Shown one piece after another: positions 22,026-32,015 of a stretch of 64,000 nt of DNA (position 1 is the first letter of the stretch; each line of letters begins with the position of its first letter). A model generated the notes under the pieces. That model was not told where the DNA came from, made no database searches, and saw nothing but the letters and a program-made list of their open reading frames with translations. Origin of the DNA: Ogataea parapolymorpha DL-1 (Eukaryota; Ascomycota; Pichiomycetes; Pichiales; Pichiaceae); assembly GCF_000187245.1 (NCBI RefSeq), contig NC_027860.1:186001-250000 (forward strand). Reading direction: 5' to 3'. Made by a program: the position numbers and the translations under genes.

Positions 22026-23033
22026 CTAGTGTATGGAATGCATCATGTCTGGGTTGATAACCCTGAGATAGGGGCCCATGATGTGGTTTTCTTTATTCTC
22101 GTCCAAGTCACGTGACTGCGAATTTGGTAGCCTCAACGGTTTTGGGTTGAAGTCGTCCACCTGGTATATTGTCGAGCTGGTGGAGTTTGTTGAGGCGAGA
22201 GAGGGAATAGAGGAGGAAGTCGAAAGCGAAGGAATGGAGGCGGTAGTTGGCAGCGACTGGAATGAGTATGGTTTCTGCAAGTTGTATGCAGAGTATTTAG
22301 CGTTCAGGTTGGTGGAACCAGAGGTTCTTCTAATGGCCATCTTTGGTCTTTGTGGGGATGGAGAAGGTAAGTGTGAAAGCGAGGGTGGTTTAGTCCAGTG
22401 AGCATACAAAGGCTGCGTTGGAGAAGGCAAAGAGGAAGAGCCGTGTGATTTGGTCAGGTCTCTGGTGAGGTCCCTGTGTTTGGCGATCTTAGCCTCGGAT
22501 TGCCGTCTAAGTTTGGACTTGATAGGTTCCAGGAAAGGACTGAACGTTGAAATCAGGTCCGATTGTCTGATTCTGATATTATCCCAGCCCAGATATCCTA
22601 TAAGTTCCATCTCCAGGGTATTGACGTCTCTCAGGGAGAGCAAGCCATTGGTGTATTTGCACCAGTGTTTGTTCAAGGGAGACGAGTCGTTGAGGTTTTT
22701 CGCTGCCAGGATCAGACAGCCTAGAAAGATTCTGTGTCTGGTAGTTTCCATTCCTGTGCTGTTTGGCGGCAGGATCTCGCGCAATCTGATTAGATAGACC
22801 AGGCTCGACATGAGAGTTGGTGTCTGGACATGGGAGTGATCGATGAGGGCCTCAATAAAGCAGTAGAGAGAAGGAACTGGCGTCTCCAAAGGCGAGGCTG
22901 GTGGCGATGGCAGCGACGAGCTGGAATAGTCAGGAACGGCAATAACTGAGCTGGTGGTGTTGACCAAGCATTGGATCATGTCTGGCGACACGGGCCTCCT
23001 GAGAAAGTGGTACAGGGCTTGAACGTCAGACAT
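22026..23033 (-). CDS. PCL1: Pho85-type G1 cyclin (Pcl1/Pcl2 group)
   Basis: The 335-aa protein has a single cyclin box at about residues 55-155, containing SLVYLIRLREILPP, HRIFLGCLILAAKNLNDSS, NKHWCKYTNGLLSLRDVNTLE and ELIGYLGWD. This is the pattern of the Pcl1/Pcl2/Pcl9 and Clg1 cyclins that activate the kinase Pho85 at G1. The C-terminal half is Ser/Pro-rich and disordered with possible phosphorylation sites. The PCL1 symbol means the Pcl1/2-type group, since a one-to-one orthologue cannot be decided by eye. The upstream region carries SCB and MCB boxes expected of a G1/S-regulated cyclin. Confidence 0.8.
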   Translation of the reverse strand: MSDVQALYHFLRRPVSPDMIQCLVNTTSSVIAVPDYSSSSLPSPPASPLETPVPSLYCFIEALIDHSHVQTPTLMSSLVYLIRLREILPPNSTGMETTRHRIFLGCLILAAKNLNDSSPLNKHWCKYTNGLLSLRDVNTLEMELIGYLGWDNIRIRQSDLISTFSPFLEPIKSKLRRQSEAKIAKHRDLTRDLTKSHGSSSLPSPTQPLYAHWTKPPSLSHLPSPSPQRPKMAIRRTSGSTNLNAKYSAYNLQKPYSFQSLPTTASIPSLSTSSSIPSLASTNSTSSTIYQVDDFNPKPLRLPNSQSRDLDENKENHIMGPYLRVINPDMMHSIH

Positions 23034-23597
23034 GGTAAGGCGTGAAAAGAATGAACGGCCAAAGAGTAGCGAGATACAACCAGCAAGCTAGGTATAAATT
23101 TTTCAACCAGGTATATCGGCCATATTTATGCATAGTGCCTGCAAAGGAGTCAGTACGCGACGCGAAAATAATTATCACCGTTTTGACAAGACGGCTTTTT
23201 TCATGGTCAGATAGCAGATGCGCCCTCGCTCACGAAAGGGGCAATCTAATTCAGATTCACGACATGCGTATTACAGTGTACGCGTAAAAGCACCAATTGA
23301 GCTATGCAGTCTGCATAATAACAGAACAATCCCGCTTGCCCTAATCCTATTTACTGGCCATGGAGAAACATGGCAGCGCCTGCTCTTCATCAAAAAGCAT
23401 GCTTCTTTCACCAGCATTGTCGCAAATCTGTCACTGAGCCATAGCAAATTTAGTCTTCTTCAGACTACCCAGTGTAGAAATAATCTTACGTCGACCGACG
23501 CAAAAGATTACTGTGCCGCGTTCTAAAAAACAATACGGTAATTTAGGATTTTCTTGTCTGTTCGTTTCAATCCAAGGGTCCCGTGTCCTAGCATACT
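23034..23597. other. PCL / VCX1 divergent intergenic region
   Basis: 564 bp between divergent starts. It contains a cluster of cell-cycle boxes (see the separate entry) nearer the cyclin. Short open frames here look like chance. Confidence 0.55.
23155..23285. promoter_or_regulatory. SCB/MCB cluster upstream of the G1 cyclin
   Basis: CGCGAAA (23161-23167, inside ACGCGACGCGAAAA), CACGAAA (23231-23237) and ACGCGT (23280-23285) lie about 128, 198 and 247 bp upstream of the cyclin ATG. These match the consensus for SBF (CRCGAAA) and MBF (ACGCGT). They lie in the promoter shared with VCX1. Confidence 0.65.
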
Positions 23598-24893
23598 ATG
23601 TCCTCTGAAAATACGCCATTGGTGGCTCCCGCAGCCGTCACCGACCAAACCAATAAACTCCCTCATGTCGTCAAGCTGACCTTGAGGTCGTCCCCTATCA
23701 ACTTCCTTCTGTTTTTCGTTCCTCTGGGTTATCTAGCAGACTGGCTCGAATGGAAAGCCTCACTGGTCTTTTCCTTCAACTTCCTTGCCATCATCCCATT
23801 GGCATCCGTGTTGGCCTATGCTACGGAAGAATTGGGAGAAGCCATCCACAACGACTCGATAGCAGGACTTCTCAACGCTACGTTCGGAAACGCGGTTGAG
23901 GTTATTGTCAGTGTTATCGCCTTGAGCCAGAACCAAATCACAGTGGTCCAGGCCTCTATGTTGGGCTCTATCCTTTCAAACTTGCTCCTTGTGCTGGGTT
24001 GTTGCTTCGTGGCAGGAGGCATCTGGTATCCTCAGCAGTCTTTTAACCAGACAGTTGCCCAGACCATGAGCTCGCTGCTGGCACTCTCGATGAGCGGGCT
24101 GCTGCTTCCCGCAGCATTCCATGCCTCATTGCCGTCCAAAACAAAGGATCTTGAGTCCAAAATACTCGAGTTTTCCAGAGGAACTTCAGTGCTTCTGCTC
24201 ATCGTGTATTGCTTCTACCTGTACTTCCAATTGAAAACTCACAAGTTTTTGTTTGAGCAGGTTCTGGAGCCAAGTGACGAGGAGCAACAGCTTCCTATAG
24301 ACGAGACCACCAGTAACACTACCCTGGACTCTCAGGATACAACCCACCCAAGAAGAGGATTTTTGGTGGGCAGACCAAAATCTCTTTTGGAGGTGGGTCC
24401 TGGACCCCAGCCAAAACACATTGGCACGATATCCTCCGTGGCCGTGCTGCTCGTCACCACCGTTCTTGTGTCATTCTCTGCCGATTCCCTGGTGTCTTCT
24501 ATCGACGAGATTGTCGAAAGCTCCGGTCTTTCCAAAACTTTCATTGGTTTGATCGTCATCCCTATCGTTGGTAATGCAGCAGAGCACGTCACGGCTGTGG
24601 TGGTGGCCTACAAAAACAAAATGGACCTTGCTGTTGGTGTTGCCGTGGGATCGTCGATCCAGATCTCGCTGTTTGTCACTCCCTTCTTGGTGTTGATTGG
24701 CTGGATATTCGATGTTCCAATGTCCTTGTACTTCTCCACCTACGAGACTGCAGTCATGTTTGTCGCCGTTCTGATCACAAACTATCTGATTCTGGATGGA
24801 GAGTCGAATTGGCTGGAGGGTGTCATGTTGGTCAGCACCTACCTGATCATCGCCATCTCCTTCTTCTTCTACCCAGACACGCTGGCTCAGTGA
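23598..24893 (+). CDS. VCX1: Vacuolar H+/Ca2+ exchanger
   Basis: Vcx1 sequesters cytosolic Ca2+ in the vacuole using the proton gradient. The 431-aa product has about eleven transmembrane helices in two homologous halves. Each half contains the CaCA ion-binding signature: GNAVEVIVS at about residues 97-105 and [10 protein letters not shown] at about 325-334, with the essential Glu present in both. An acidic, Glu/Asp-rich loop (about 225-255) separates the halves, as in yeast Vcx1 (411 aa). The N-terminus is cytosolic without a signal peptide. Confidence 0.95.
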   Translation: MSSENTPLVAPAAVTDQTNKLPHVVKLTLRSSPINFLLFFVPLGYLADWLEWKASLVFSFNFLAIIPLASVLAYATEELGEAIHNDSIAGLLNATFGNAVEVIVSVIALSQNQITVVQASMLGSILSNLLLVLGCCFVAGGIWYPQQSFNQTVAQTMSSLLALSMSGLLLPAAFHASLPSKTKDLESKILEFSRGTSVLLLIVYCFYLYFQLKTHKFLFEQVLEPSDEEQQLPIDETTSNTTLDSQDTTHPRRGFLVGRPKSLLEVGPGPQPKHIGTISSVAVLLVTTVLVSFSADSLVSSIDEIVESSGLSKTFIGLIVIPIVGNAAEHVTAVVVAYKNKMDLAVGVAVGSSIQISLFVTPFLVLIGWIFDVPMSLYFSTYETAVMFVAVLITNYLILDGESNWLEGVMLVSTYLIIAISFFFYPDTLAQ

Positions 24894-25160
24894 AAGTGTC
24901 CAGCACTCAGTGGAATATATCTTATCTACGCTTAAGGATTCAGAAATATAGACATTACCTTCAGTTATCCCATTTGTAATGTGGTGTAAGACTAATAGTG
25001 ATGTGGCAGATTTTTAAATTGAAGTCTGTCTGAAACATTTAACTCTGTTTCCAAATATAAACTGGGCTGGGACGGCTCTGATTAGAAATCGCAAGCCATA
25101 ATTTTGGCGCTGCTAATTGGACTTCCTAAGCCATGATTAGAGTGTTGCATCTCTAGACAC

Positions 25161-25391
25161 TCATGATGAGTTCGCTGTCATTTTAGAAGCCTCGTAGCTG
25201 AAATTGACTATCTTGCGTGGTGGAACTTCGCTAGCCTGCGACGATTCCAGATCGGACAACCTGAGCTGCGGTATTGAGTACTTTTTCATCAAAGCAGGAG
25301 GCAATTGTGGATCTATAAGCTTTGGGAGCACTCCAGCTTTGACGAATTTCTCTATATCGTGGATAAAAGTGGCAGATCTAGAAGACTCCAT
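25161..25391 (-). CDS. Small hypothetical protein, 76 aa
   Basis: The frame begins at an ATG (25391) and ends with TGA. It lies alone between VCX1 (267 bp to its 3' side) and PRS3 (304 bp upstream, divergent), so it is not a shadow of a larger gene. The product has an amphipathic-looking segment (FIHDIEKFVKAGVLPKL) followed by a basic/Ser-rich tail, and no transmembrane helix. I do not recognise it. Layout and composition favour a real small gene, but conservation would have to decide. Confidence 0.42.
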   Translation of the reverse strand: MESSRSATFIHDIEKFVKAGVLPKLIDPQLPPALMKKYSIPQLRLSDLESSQASEVPPRKIVNFSYEASKMTANSS

Positions 25392-25695
25392 CGGGACGTC
25401 AGATCAGTAATTTTTTTGGAGCTCGAGAATTAATTAATTATCCCTTTTAACGCATTATATGATTATGTAAAACAGAATGGTTTCAGAATTGGTATCGCAC
25501 GAGTCACGTGCACAAAGACATACCAGAAGTCTGTTCACAGATGGCCATGTTGGTGAAGAGCCGCCAAAAGTCGCCAAACCCCAAATAATTGCCTAAACAC
25601 GATAACGCCTTATCTATCTAGACTTTCGCTTCGCCGGAACTTCCATCTTTGCACCACAAAAAAATTTTAACACTATCAATCATTTGTCCTCGTCA
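25392..25695. other. Small-ORF / PRS3 divergent promoter region
   Basis: 304 bp, AT-rich, with a CACGTG-core site (TCACGTG, 25504-25510) about 186 bp before the PRS3 ATG, a possible Cbf1 or Pho4 site. No RNA gene seen. Confidence 0.5.
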
Positions 25696-26697
25696 ATGTC
25701 CTCTAATTCGATTAAGTTGCTAGCCAGTGATACCCAGAGAAATCTGGCGGAGCTTGTGGCGAAGCGGTAGGTATTGTGGTTTTATATCATTGAGCTAATT
25801 CTCAGCTTGGGGCTCTCGCTGACCCCTGTGGACATCAAGCGTGATTCCAACAAGGAAGTGTCTTTCTCCATTGGAGAGTCCATCAGAGACGAAGATATCT
25901 ACATTATAATGCAAATCGGGTCAGGAATTGTCAACGACAAGGTTTTGGAGCTGCTGATCATGATCAACGCCTGCAAAACTGCCTCTGCGAGAAGAATCAC
26001 TGCTGTTCTGCCAAACTTCCCTTACGCCAGACAGGACAGAAAGGACAAGAGCCGTGCGCCTATTACGGCCAAGTTGATGGCAGACATGCTGACGAGTGCC
26101 GGATGTGACCACGTGATCACCATGGATCTGCATGCTTCACAGATTCAAGGTTTCTTTGACGTGCCCGTTGACAATCTCTATGCAGAGCCTTCTGTGGTTC
26201 GGTATATTCGAGAGAAACTGGATGTCAAGAACGCTATTATTGTGTCTCCAGATGCGGGAGGAGCCAAGCGTGCTGCTGGGCTTGCCGATCGTCTGGACCT
26301 GAACTTCGCTCTTATACACAAGGAACGCGCCAGAGCCAACGAGGTGAGTCGCATGGTCCTTGTTGGAGACGTAACCGGCAAGACCTGTATTATTGTGGAC
26401 GACATGGCCGACACCTGCGGAACTCTGGCCAAGGCTGCCGAGGTTCTGCTGGAAAACGGAGCCAAGGAGGTCATTGCTATTGTGACACACGGAATATTGA
26501 GCGGAAATGCCATCGCAAACATCAACAAGTCCAAGCTCGAACGAGTTGTGTGTACCAACACCGTGCCGTTTGAAGAAAAATTAAAGCTTTGTCCAAAGCT
26601 TGACACCATCGATGTCTCCGGTGTCTTGGCCGAAGCCATCAGACGTTTGCATAACGGAGAGAGTATATCTTTCCTTTTCCGCAATGCTCCCTATTAG
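25696..26697 (+). CDS. PRS3: Ribose-phosphate pyrophosphokinase (spliced)
   Basis: PRPP synthetase makes phosphoribosyl pyrophosphate for purine, pyrimidine, His, Trp and NAD synthesis. Exons 25696-25766 and 25806-26697 encode 320 aa, the same as S. cerevisiae Prs3. The junction joins ...LAELVAKR to [11 protein letters not shown]. Visible: the flexible/regulatory segment [17 protein letters not shown], the PRPP synthase signature [18 protein letters not shown], and the PRPP-binding loop [12 protein letters not shown]. The sequence tracks Prs3 more closely than Prs2/Prs4 ([18 protein letters not shown]) and lacks the inserts of Prs1 and Prs5. Retention of the 39-nt intron gives an immediate TAG. 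Confidence 0.95.
25767..25805 (+). other. PRS3 intron (39 nt)
   Basis: 5' splice site GTAGGT at 25767, branch CTAAT at 25795-25799, acceptor CAG at 25803-25805; the branch A is 7 nt from the final G. At 39 nt this is an exceptionally short spliceosomal intron. Confidence 0.9.
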
Positions 26698-26766
26698 ATT
26701 GGATTTATAAAGATAAATTATTCTCGTGCTTGTAATTAAAAAAGCTCTATATTAATATTTGCTCTA

Positions 26767-27507
26767 TCACTCTAAATTATATTTGGCAAGGTCGAATTCC
26801 TCCAAACTGCTCAGAAGCTCTCCCTTTGCACCATTATCCAACAGCTCGTCCGGTTTGGTCATCTCTAGAACATGCGGATCAGGCACCCAGATCACGTATC
26901 CACCAGCACGCTTACCGGAGATCAAGCCTGGAACCGCGTCCTCAAAAATCAAAACCTCCTCGATTTTGATATCCTCCTGAATACGGCCCTCGCTGCGCAA
27001 CTTGTCATTCAGCTCTGACAGCCCCAACCACCAGATAAATGGAAGAGGCTTGCCTTTACCTGCAATGACAGGGTTGTCCCCCGTGATCACGAGCTCAAAG
27101 TGCTTGAAGCCCTCTTGTAAATGGGCAGTTTTCATATAATACTTGTCTTTGTGGGAGGAAGTGCACACAACCATGGGAATCCCCTTGGCTGCGAGCTTCT
27201 TAATCAGATCTAGAGCTCCTGGTAGAAATTGTACCTTGGGCCATAATTCTGCCTGTTTTCTTGAAGTCCACTCATACAGCTCCTGGGCAGTAATGCCCTC
27301 GAGCTTGTACTCATCGATCACCGTCTGGGATGCCTGTGGTCCTGGAAGACCCTGGAGTTTCATCTTTACGTCCCAGGTTAGACCGCCTGGAATGTTGAAC
27401 CTATTGATCAATATGTCGGAAATGGACACAGTGTAGACGGATTCAGAGTCTATGAGAAGACCGTCCATGTCAAAAAGACAGGCTTTCACCTGTTTTGGAG
27501 GCCCCAT
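26767..27507 (-). CDS. HAD-family phosphatase, YKL033W-A/HDHD1-like
   Basis: The 246-aa product is a HAD hydrolase with cap domain. The nucleophile motif I is FDMDGLL (Asp13 and Asp15), motif II is VCTSSHK, and motif IV is FEDAVPGL. The wording of motif I with LIDSE and the LPGALDLIKKL segment match the HDHD1/pseudouridine-5'-phosphatase group, whose yeast member is YKL033W-A. Related Dog2 and Gpp phosphatases are shorter in the cap. A small phosphorylated sugar or nucleotide substrate is expected, but the exact one cannot be read from sequence. It converges on PRS3 at 69 bp. Confidence 0.85.
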   Translation of the reverse strand: MGPPKQVKACLFDMDGLLIDSESVYTVSISDILINRFNIPGGLTWDVKMKLQGLPGPQASQTVIDEYKLEGITAQELYEWTSRKQAELWPKVQFLPGALDLIKKLAAKGIPMVVCTSSHKDKYYMKTAHLQEGFKHFELVITGDNPVIAGKGKPLPFIWWLGLSELNDKLRSEGRIQEDIKIEEVLIFEDAVPGLISGKRAGGYVIWVPDPHVLEMTKPDELLDNGAKGELLSSLEEFDLAKYNLE

Positions 27508-27556
27508 TTGAGAATGACTAAATTTTAGACTATTTATTATTTATTTCGTTTATTTT

Positions 27557-29746
27557 TTACAAGGGTGGCAGACTATTTCTGCAAACGGGACATTGTAGTT
27601 TGTACTTCATCCAATTCTCCAGACATTCGGTGTGGAAAATATGTCTGCAGGGCGTCACCATGTAGGAGCGACGAGCCATCAGACCGATGCTGCTGTTGTC
27701 CTCCTTATCGTGACCGCTATGGAGAACAGGAACCTCGAAGGAGTTCATACAAATGGTACAATCTATCTTGCATCTCGAGTGTGAATGTGACGAGTCAACA
27801 ACCTCGTGGTCCACATTGAACGAGTTTTCGAGATCGTCGAACGAAAGAACTGGGTGGTAATCGTAAGTCTTGGGAAGATATTTGTCTGGGAGGAAAAAGC
27901 GAGGCCCCAGCAGCTCCTGTAGGTACAGCATGAATATCTGTAATGCCAGCCAAAGAGTCAGCAATGTGACAAGCTTGTAATCCTTGTGGTGATAGAATGG
28001 GTTCTTGAACATCGTGACGTACATTATTGGCAGGAGTCTGATGATGGAGGTGCCTATTATAAAATCTTTTCTGAAAGACCGTCTGGAACCTCTGATCACG
28101 TTCCGATAAATTTGCGGGATCCAAAATGAATTCATCAGGAGTCCGATCAAGTACTCAAAGCCGACACGCTGCGGTTTCGGCCATAGTGTCACGTTCAGCA
28201 CCAGGAAGGAAAACACAATTAGAGAAAAAAAGAAGCGCATGTACAGCTGGCCGCTGATGGCCTGTTCGTCTTGGGCGGTCACGGGATTGGGTTGGTTCGG
28301 TTGTGTGTTCTCGGTATTATTTTCGCGCTCGTCTATCGGGGTGCCCTGGAAAGCGGTTCTCCAGCTGATGTTCCTTTCGTTGATCTGTGCTGCGTAAATG
28401 AGTATCATATATCTCATCTCAAATATAGACGAACAGGTGAAGGCCAGAAAAGCACAAACGGCAAACTGGATGTAGAGCGAGTCCATCACAAGCGAGCACA
28501 AAAGTGAGATCATCGACAACGACCCGTCGACAAGGTTGATGGTGGCAACCGACCAGAATGAGATGCATGACATCGTGGACGGAGTGTTTGTGGAGCCCAT
28601 CTGTTTGATGAATAGCCAAATCTGAGCACTCATCAGCAAAATCCCGAAAAGAAGAACGTTTTTGATCTGGTTCTGTTGGACCTCGTCGCGCGGTCCCACG
28701 GCCTTGTTCACCCGGATCGACAAACCGCAGTCTGGCGAGTACAAGAGACCAGAAACCAGATTGATTTTGGGTATAGGTCTATGTGGTCGTCCCAATGGGG
28801 TCTCGAGCTCGGTGTCAATCACCTCAAGTTCCTCTGAAGTTAGGTTGGTGGCCTCAAAATGCATATATGCTATGTATTCGCAATTGGCGCTCTTCCCGAG
28901 CAGGTCTTCGAGATAGGACATGTCCAGCGAGTCGATATCTGTGCGGTTGACACTACTCTCCATCAGCACCCTTGTCTGGTTGAAATAGCGGCCATCTTCA
29001 AGGTTCAGATGCGGCAGACCATAGATTCCGTTGAACTTGCCCGAATTCGAGACGGCGACCAAATTTCCTGTTTCCTGATGGTACGCTCCTTGGAGCCGCA
29101 GATTGTGGTCATGTTGTTCGTTCAGATCGCTCAGTTTAACACTCATGCTCACGGCGGTGGTGTCTTTGCTTTCTGGAGTGTAGTTGAAGTTGTGCAGAGT
29201 GATTTCAATAAGGCCCTGCTCATCTGTGACGTTCCCGGGATGGATTGTAGAGTTGCTAATAATGTCGTTGTATTCCGTCAAGTTCTGGTAAAAGTCAGGT
29301 ATGGGCATCGGTATACGTACAAAGGAGTCTTGCAGAGAGTACTCGCCACGTAGCGTGCTTGTAATGTTTCGCCAAAATGCTCCGGAAGCCGCATCGCGAT
29401 GGCTCCAAATTTCCCGTGCCTGTTGGCTGATCCTATTAGGCAGTATACTATGTTTTTCATCTTCTGAAAAGACCAAATGGTCCGGAAACGGCCAGTCCTC
29501 CACCTTGCGGCCCTTCACTGCATCCCCGTAGCTCAATTTATACCCTGTCACGTTCCCGTACCCAGAGGCGTAGTCGTTGGTCGTCATTGCGGTCCTTGCT
29601 GTCCTGATGGTATCTTTCAAATCGCCCAGCATTCGCTTGCGCTCTTCCGGCGAGAGGTAGCCAGCCTCTTCGGGTGGAGCGCTCGGCAGCAGGAAAGTCA
29701 AAAAAATAATGAACAGCAGCAGCTGTCCGCGGTTTATCTGGGGCAT
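27557..29746 (-). CDS. TUL1: Golgi Dsc E3 ubiquitin ligase, RING-H2 transmembrane protein
   Basis: Tul1 is the catalytic E3 of the Golgi/endosomal Dsc complex, which ubiquitinates membrane proteins for sorting or degradation. The 729-aa product (yeast 758 aa) has an N-terminal signal anchor (LLLFIIFLTFLLPSAP), a large lumenal domain to about residue 350 with several N-x-S/T sites, and about seven transmembrane helices (350-640). The C-terminal RING-H2 is CTICMNSFEVPV ... CRHIFHTECLENW ... CPVC (about 664-726). All eight zinc ligands are present. The lumenal repeat and helix order match the family. Confidence 0.94.
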   Translation of the reverse strand: MPQINRGQLLLFIIFLTFLLPSAPPEEAGYLSPEERKRMLGDLKDTIRTARTAMTTNDYASGYGNVTGYKLSYGDAVKGRKVEDWPFPDHLVFSEDEKHSILPNRISQQAREIWSHRDAASGAFWRNITSTLRGEYSLQDSFVRIPMPIPDFYQNLTEYNDIISNSTIHPGNVTDEQGLIEITLHNFNYTPESKDTTAVSMSVKLSDLNEQHDHNLRLQGAYHQETGNLVAVSNSGKFNGIYGLPHLNLEDGRYFNQTRVLMESSVNRTDIDSLDMSYLEDLLGKSANCEYIAYMHFEATNLTSEELEVIDTELETPLGRPHRPIPKINLVSGLLYSPDCGLSIRVNKAVGPRDEVQQNQIKNVLLFGILLMSAQIWLFIKQMGSTNTPSTMSCISFWSVATINLVDGSLSMISLLCSLVMDSLYIQFAVCAFLAFTCSSIFEMRYMILIYAAQINERNISWRTAFQGTPIDERENNTENTQPNQPNPVTAQDEQAISGQLYMRFFFSLIVFSFLVLNVTLWPKPQRVGFEYLIGLLMNSFWIPQIYRNVIRGSRRSFRKDFIIGTSIIRLLPIMYVTMFKNPFYHHKDYKLVTLLTLWLALQIFMLYLQELLGPRFFLPDKYLPKTYDYHPVLSFDDLENSFNVDHEVVDSSHSHSRCKIDCTICMNSFEVPVLHSGHDKEDNSSIGLMARRSYMVTPCRHIFHTECLENWMKYKLQCPVCRNSLPPL

Positions 29747-29940
29747 TAAGCGTAAATCAGGAATAAATAAAATTAATATCCAGTTTTTGTGCCAGATTAG
29801 TCTGGAGATTTAATACAGGGTCCTATTCTGAACATAATTTATAGAATGTGTTCCATGCCTCCAAAGATCTATCCAATGTTAGAAGAACGATCTACTCTCA
29901 ATTTCCGTTTGCCAGGAACGCTTTTCGCCTATACCCTTAT

Positions 29941-30843
29941 TTACTGGAGCTTTTCTTTCAGCAAATGCTTCTGGAGCTTTTTCTCCTCCTTCTCCTTCCA
30001 TCTCTGTTCGCGCTGTTTCTTTGCCTCTGGACCGGCCTCGGTATCCAAAGTGTAGTCCCACCACCGGAAAGACGAGGCGTAGTTGCCTATGAAGTAGTGG
30101 TGATGAAGATCGTGGTGCTCTGCACCAGCCCAGAAGGGAATGAAATGGTGCAATGACCATGGGAAGTCGTAGCCGGAATGTGCATCAACCGCCTGGAATA
30201 AACGTAAGCAAACCCAGCAGGTAATGGTGAACAGATGAAGGTCTCGCGTAAAGTAGGCATATATGATAGGGAAGCCGATGGTTCCAAAGCCAAGCGACAT
30301 CACCTCAATTGGATGAGCATACTCAGCGGTGAGACCAAATGGTGCAGAGTATCTGTGGTGCTGTTTGTGGACATATTTGTAAAAAGGACCATAATGGAAC
30401 AGTCTGTGAGCCCAGTAATGCCAGAAATCCTCGAGCACAAAGAACAGACAAAACTCGAGGCACATTTTCGTCCAGGACGGAAATGGGACGGCAACACTAA
30501 TGCCTAATTTTTGACACATTGGATGGAACGTCCAGATTGGAAGAGCCTCGACCAAAAAATGAGAGCGTAGCACAGACTTGAGACACTCCCATTGCTCCTT
30601 TTCAGAAGGCACATAGCTCGGCTGGATCTTCCAGCGACGGAAGTATGGAATCTTGTCAATCACCATCCACGGTATGCATCTTCCAAAATAGACAATTTCG
30701 TGTGTGAGGAAGAAAAGCAAGCCGGTAGCAAGAACATCGTTATCCATATAATCGTACCATGATTTCCATAGTTTCTCGAGCACTGTGAGGTCTGGGTGGT
30801 GCTCAAACACCTCGCGGGCTGTTCCAATAAGTGTTGAGTTCAT
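29941..30843 (-). CDS. ERG25: C-4 methylsterol monooxygenase
   Basis: Erg25 carries out the oxidative first steps of C4 demethylation of 4,4-dimethylzymosterol in ergosterol synthesis, in the ER membrane. The 300-aa product (yeast 309) belongs to the fatty-acid-hydroxylase superfamily. The three iron-binding histidine boxes are visible: HRLFH (about 146), HKQHH (about 159) and HDLHHHYF (about 240), with the aromatic [10 protein letters not shown] run ahead of box 1. Several hydrophobic helices flank them. The C-terminus is Lys-rich. It shares a 276-bp divergent promoter with RPL20. Confidence 0.96.
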   Translation of the reverse strand: MNSTLIGTAREVFEHHPDLTVLEKLWKSWYDYMDNDVLATGLLFFLTHEIVYFGRCIPWMVIDKIPYFRRWKIQPSYVPSEKEQWECLKSVLRSHFLVEALPIWTFHPMCQKLGISVAVPFPSWTKMCLEFCLFFVLEDFWHYWAHRLFHYGPFYKYVHKQHHRYSAPFGLTAEYAHPIEVMSLGFGTIGFPIIYAYFTRDLHLFTITCWVCLRLFQAVDAHSGYDFPWSLHHFIPFWAGAEHHDLHHHYFIGNYASSFRWWDYTLDTEAGPEAKKQREQRWKEKEEKKLQKHLLKEKLQ

Positions 30844-31033
30844 GGCTGACAGAGCGGGCTACATGTGGGTGGTATTTATTCCAAGGAGTAAACGACCGAT
30901 ACGAGAAGAACGGTTTGGTGGTGTGATCTGGAGAGATACGGTTTCCACCCCGCGCCACCTCCTCAGGCCACGCCTGGGGCCGGGATATTAAAAAAAAAAA
31001 AGACATCCAAAGTGAGCTGGCGCCTTTGTAACA

Positions 31034-31041
31034 TCACGTGA
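31034..31041. promoter_or_regulatory. Cbf1-type palindrome upstream of RPL20
   Basis: TCACGTGA lies 79 bp before the RPL20 ATG in the promoter shared with ERG25. Cbf1 controls ribosomal protein genes in several yeasts outside the Saccharomyces group. The role here is inferred. Confidence 0.5.
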
Positions 31042-31119
31042 CTTCTGCCCCGGGTTGGCGGCCCTTGAAAATATTAATTTTTTCAAGCTGAAAATTTTAT
31101 ACATTTCAACAAGACCAAC

Positions 31120-31638
31120 ATGTCCCGTCTTTACGAATACCAGGTTATCGGCAGAAAGCTGCCTACCGAGTCCGTGCCGGAGCCAAAGTTGTACAGAATG
31201 AGAATCTTTGCTCCTAACGACGTTGTCGCCAAGTCGAGATACTGGTACTTCTTGCAAAAATTGCACAAGGTCAAGAAGGCCTCTGGTGAAATCGTTTCCC
31301 TCAACGTCATCAGCGAGACTCACCCAACCAAGGTCAAGAACTTCGGCATCTGGATCAGATACGACTCCAGATCTGGAACTCACAACATGTACAAGGAATA
31401 CAGAGACGTTAGCAGAGTCGGTGCTGTCGAGACCATGTATGCTGACCTTGCTGCCAGACACAGAGCCAGATTTAGATCTATCCACATCTTGAAGGTTGTC
31501 GAGCTTGAGAAGACCGACGATGTCAAGAGACAGTACATCAGACAATTCTTGACCAAGGACCTCAAGTTCCCATTGCCTCACAGAGTCACCAAGCCTGCCA
31601 AGCTTTACTCGGCCAAGCGTCCAACCACTTTCTATTAG
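31120..31638 (+). CDS. RPL20: 60S ribosomal protein eL20
   Basis: The 172-aa product matches yeast Rpl20 (L18a family) in length and throughout: [78 protein letters not shown] and the C-terminal KRPTTFY. It is a large-subunit surface protein near the peptide tunnel and the 5S/GTPase region. Codon use is strongly biased. Both S. cerevisiae copies have an intron near the start codon; here the frame is uninterrupted from the ATG at 31120. Confidence 0.97.
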   Translation: MSRLYEYQVIGRKLPTESVPEPKLYRMRIFAPNDVVAKSRYWYFLQKLHKVKKASGEIVSLNVISETHPTKVKNFGIWIRYDSRSGTHNMYKEYRDVSRVGAVETMYADLAARHRARFRSIHILKVVELEKTDDVKRQYIRQFLTKDLKFPLPHRVTKPAKLYSAKRPTTFY

Positions 31639-31749
31639 GTAATAAATGGTGAAGTATGAAACAGCTAGCGACGCTAGAATTTGTAGTTTCGCTGTAAAAC
31701 GCACATCCTAATGATTTAATTTGATTTCTACATTTTTATTTTTTCATGC

Positions 31750-31953
31750 CTAAGCGTTTTTCAGGTCTACAGAAAGAAGTGCTTTCTCTATATCGCAAAT
31801 GTCTAAGGGCGACCCGGACCAAGCCGGCAGTAAGTAGTCCTGTTTTTTTGGCTCTAACAGCAGGATAAACGCTCGCATTGGGTGGTTTTTATCCATACTG
31901 AGTTCGCACGTTACAGAGACATCCCCAAGCGCAACTTTGCAGCAATCGAGCAT
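31750..31953 (-). CDS. Possible small protein, 67 aa
   Basis: The frame from the ATG at 31953 encodes MLDCCKVALGDVSVTCELSM and continues to KALLSVDLKNA. The hydrophobic pattern looks more like a folded domain than chance translation. The frame remains open upstream into the RGA 3' end but with no ATG, so the start is uncertain. It lies in the 377-bp gap between the RPL20 and RGA stop codons. I do not recognise it. It could be a small gene, a fragment of an older gene or chance. Confidence 0.3.
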   Translation of the reverse strand: MLDCCKVALGDVSVTCELSMDKNHPMRAFILLLEPKKQDYLLPAWSGSPLDICDIEKALLSVDLKNA

Positions 31954-32015
31954 CTTCTCCGTATAGGCCACAGAAGACTGGAGATGTACTCCAGTACGAG
32001 TATCACCGACGTCAA

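Noticed and set aside
24990..25040. Possible C/D-box snoRNA downstream of VCX1 (GTGATGT ... CTGA)
   Set aside because: The boxes are only about 35 nt apart, the C box is imperfect, and there is no terminal stem.
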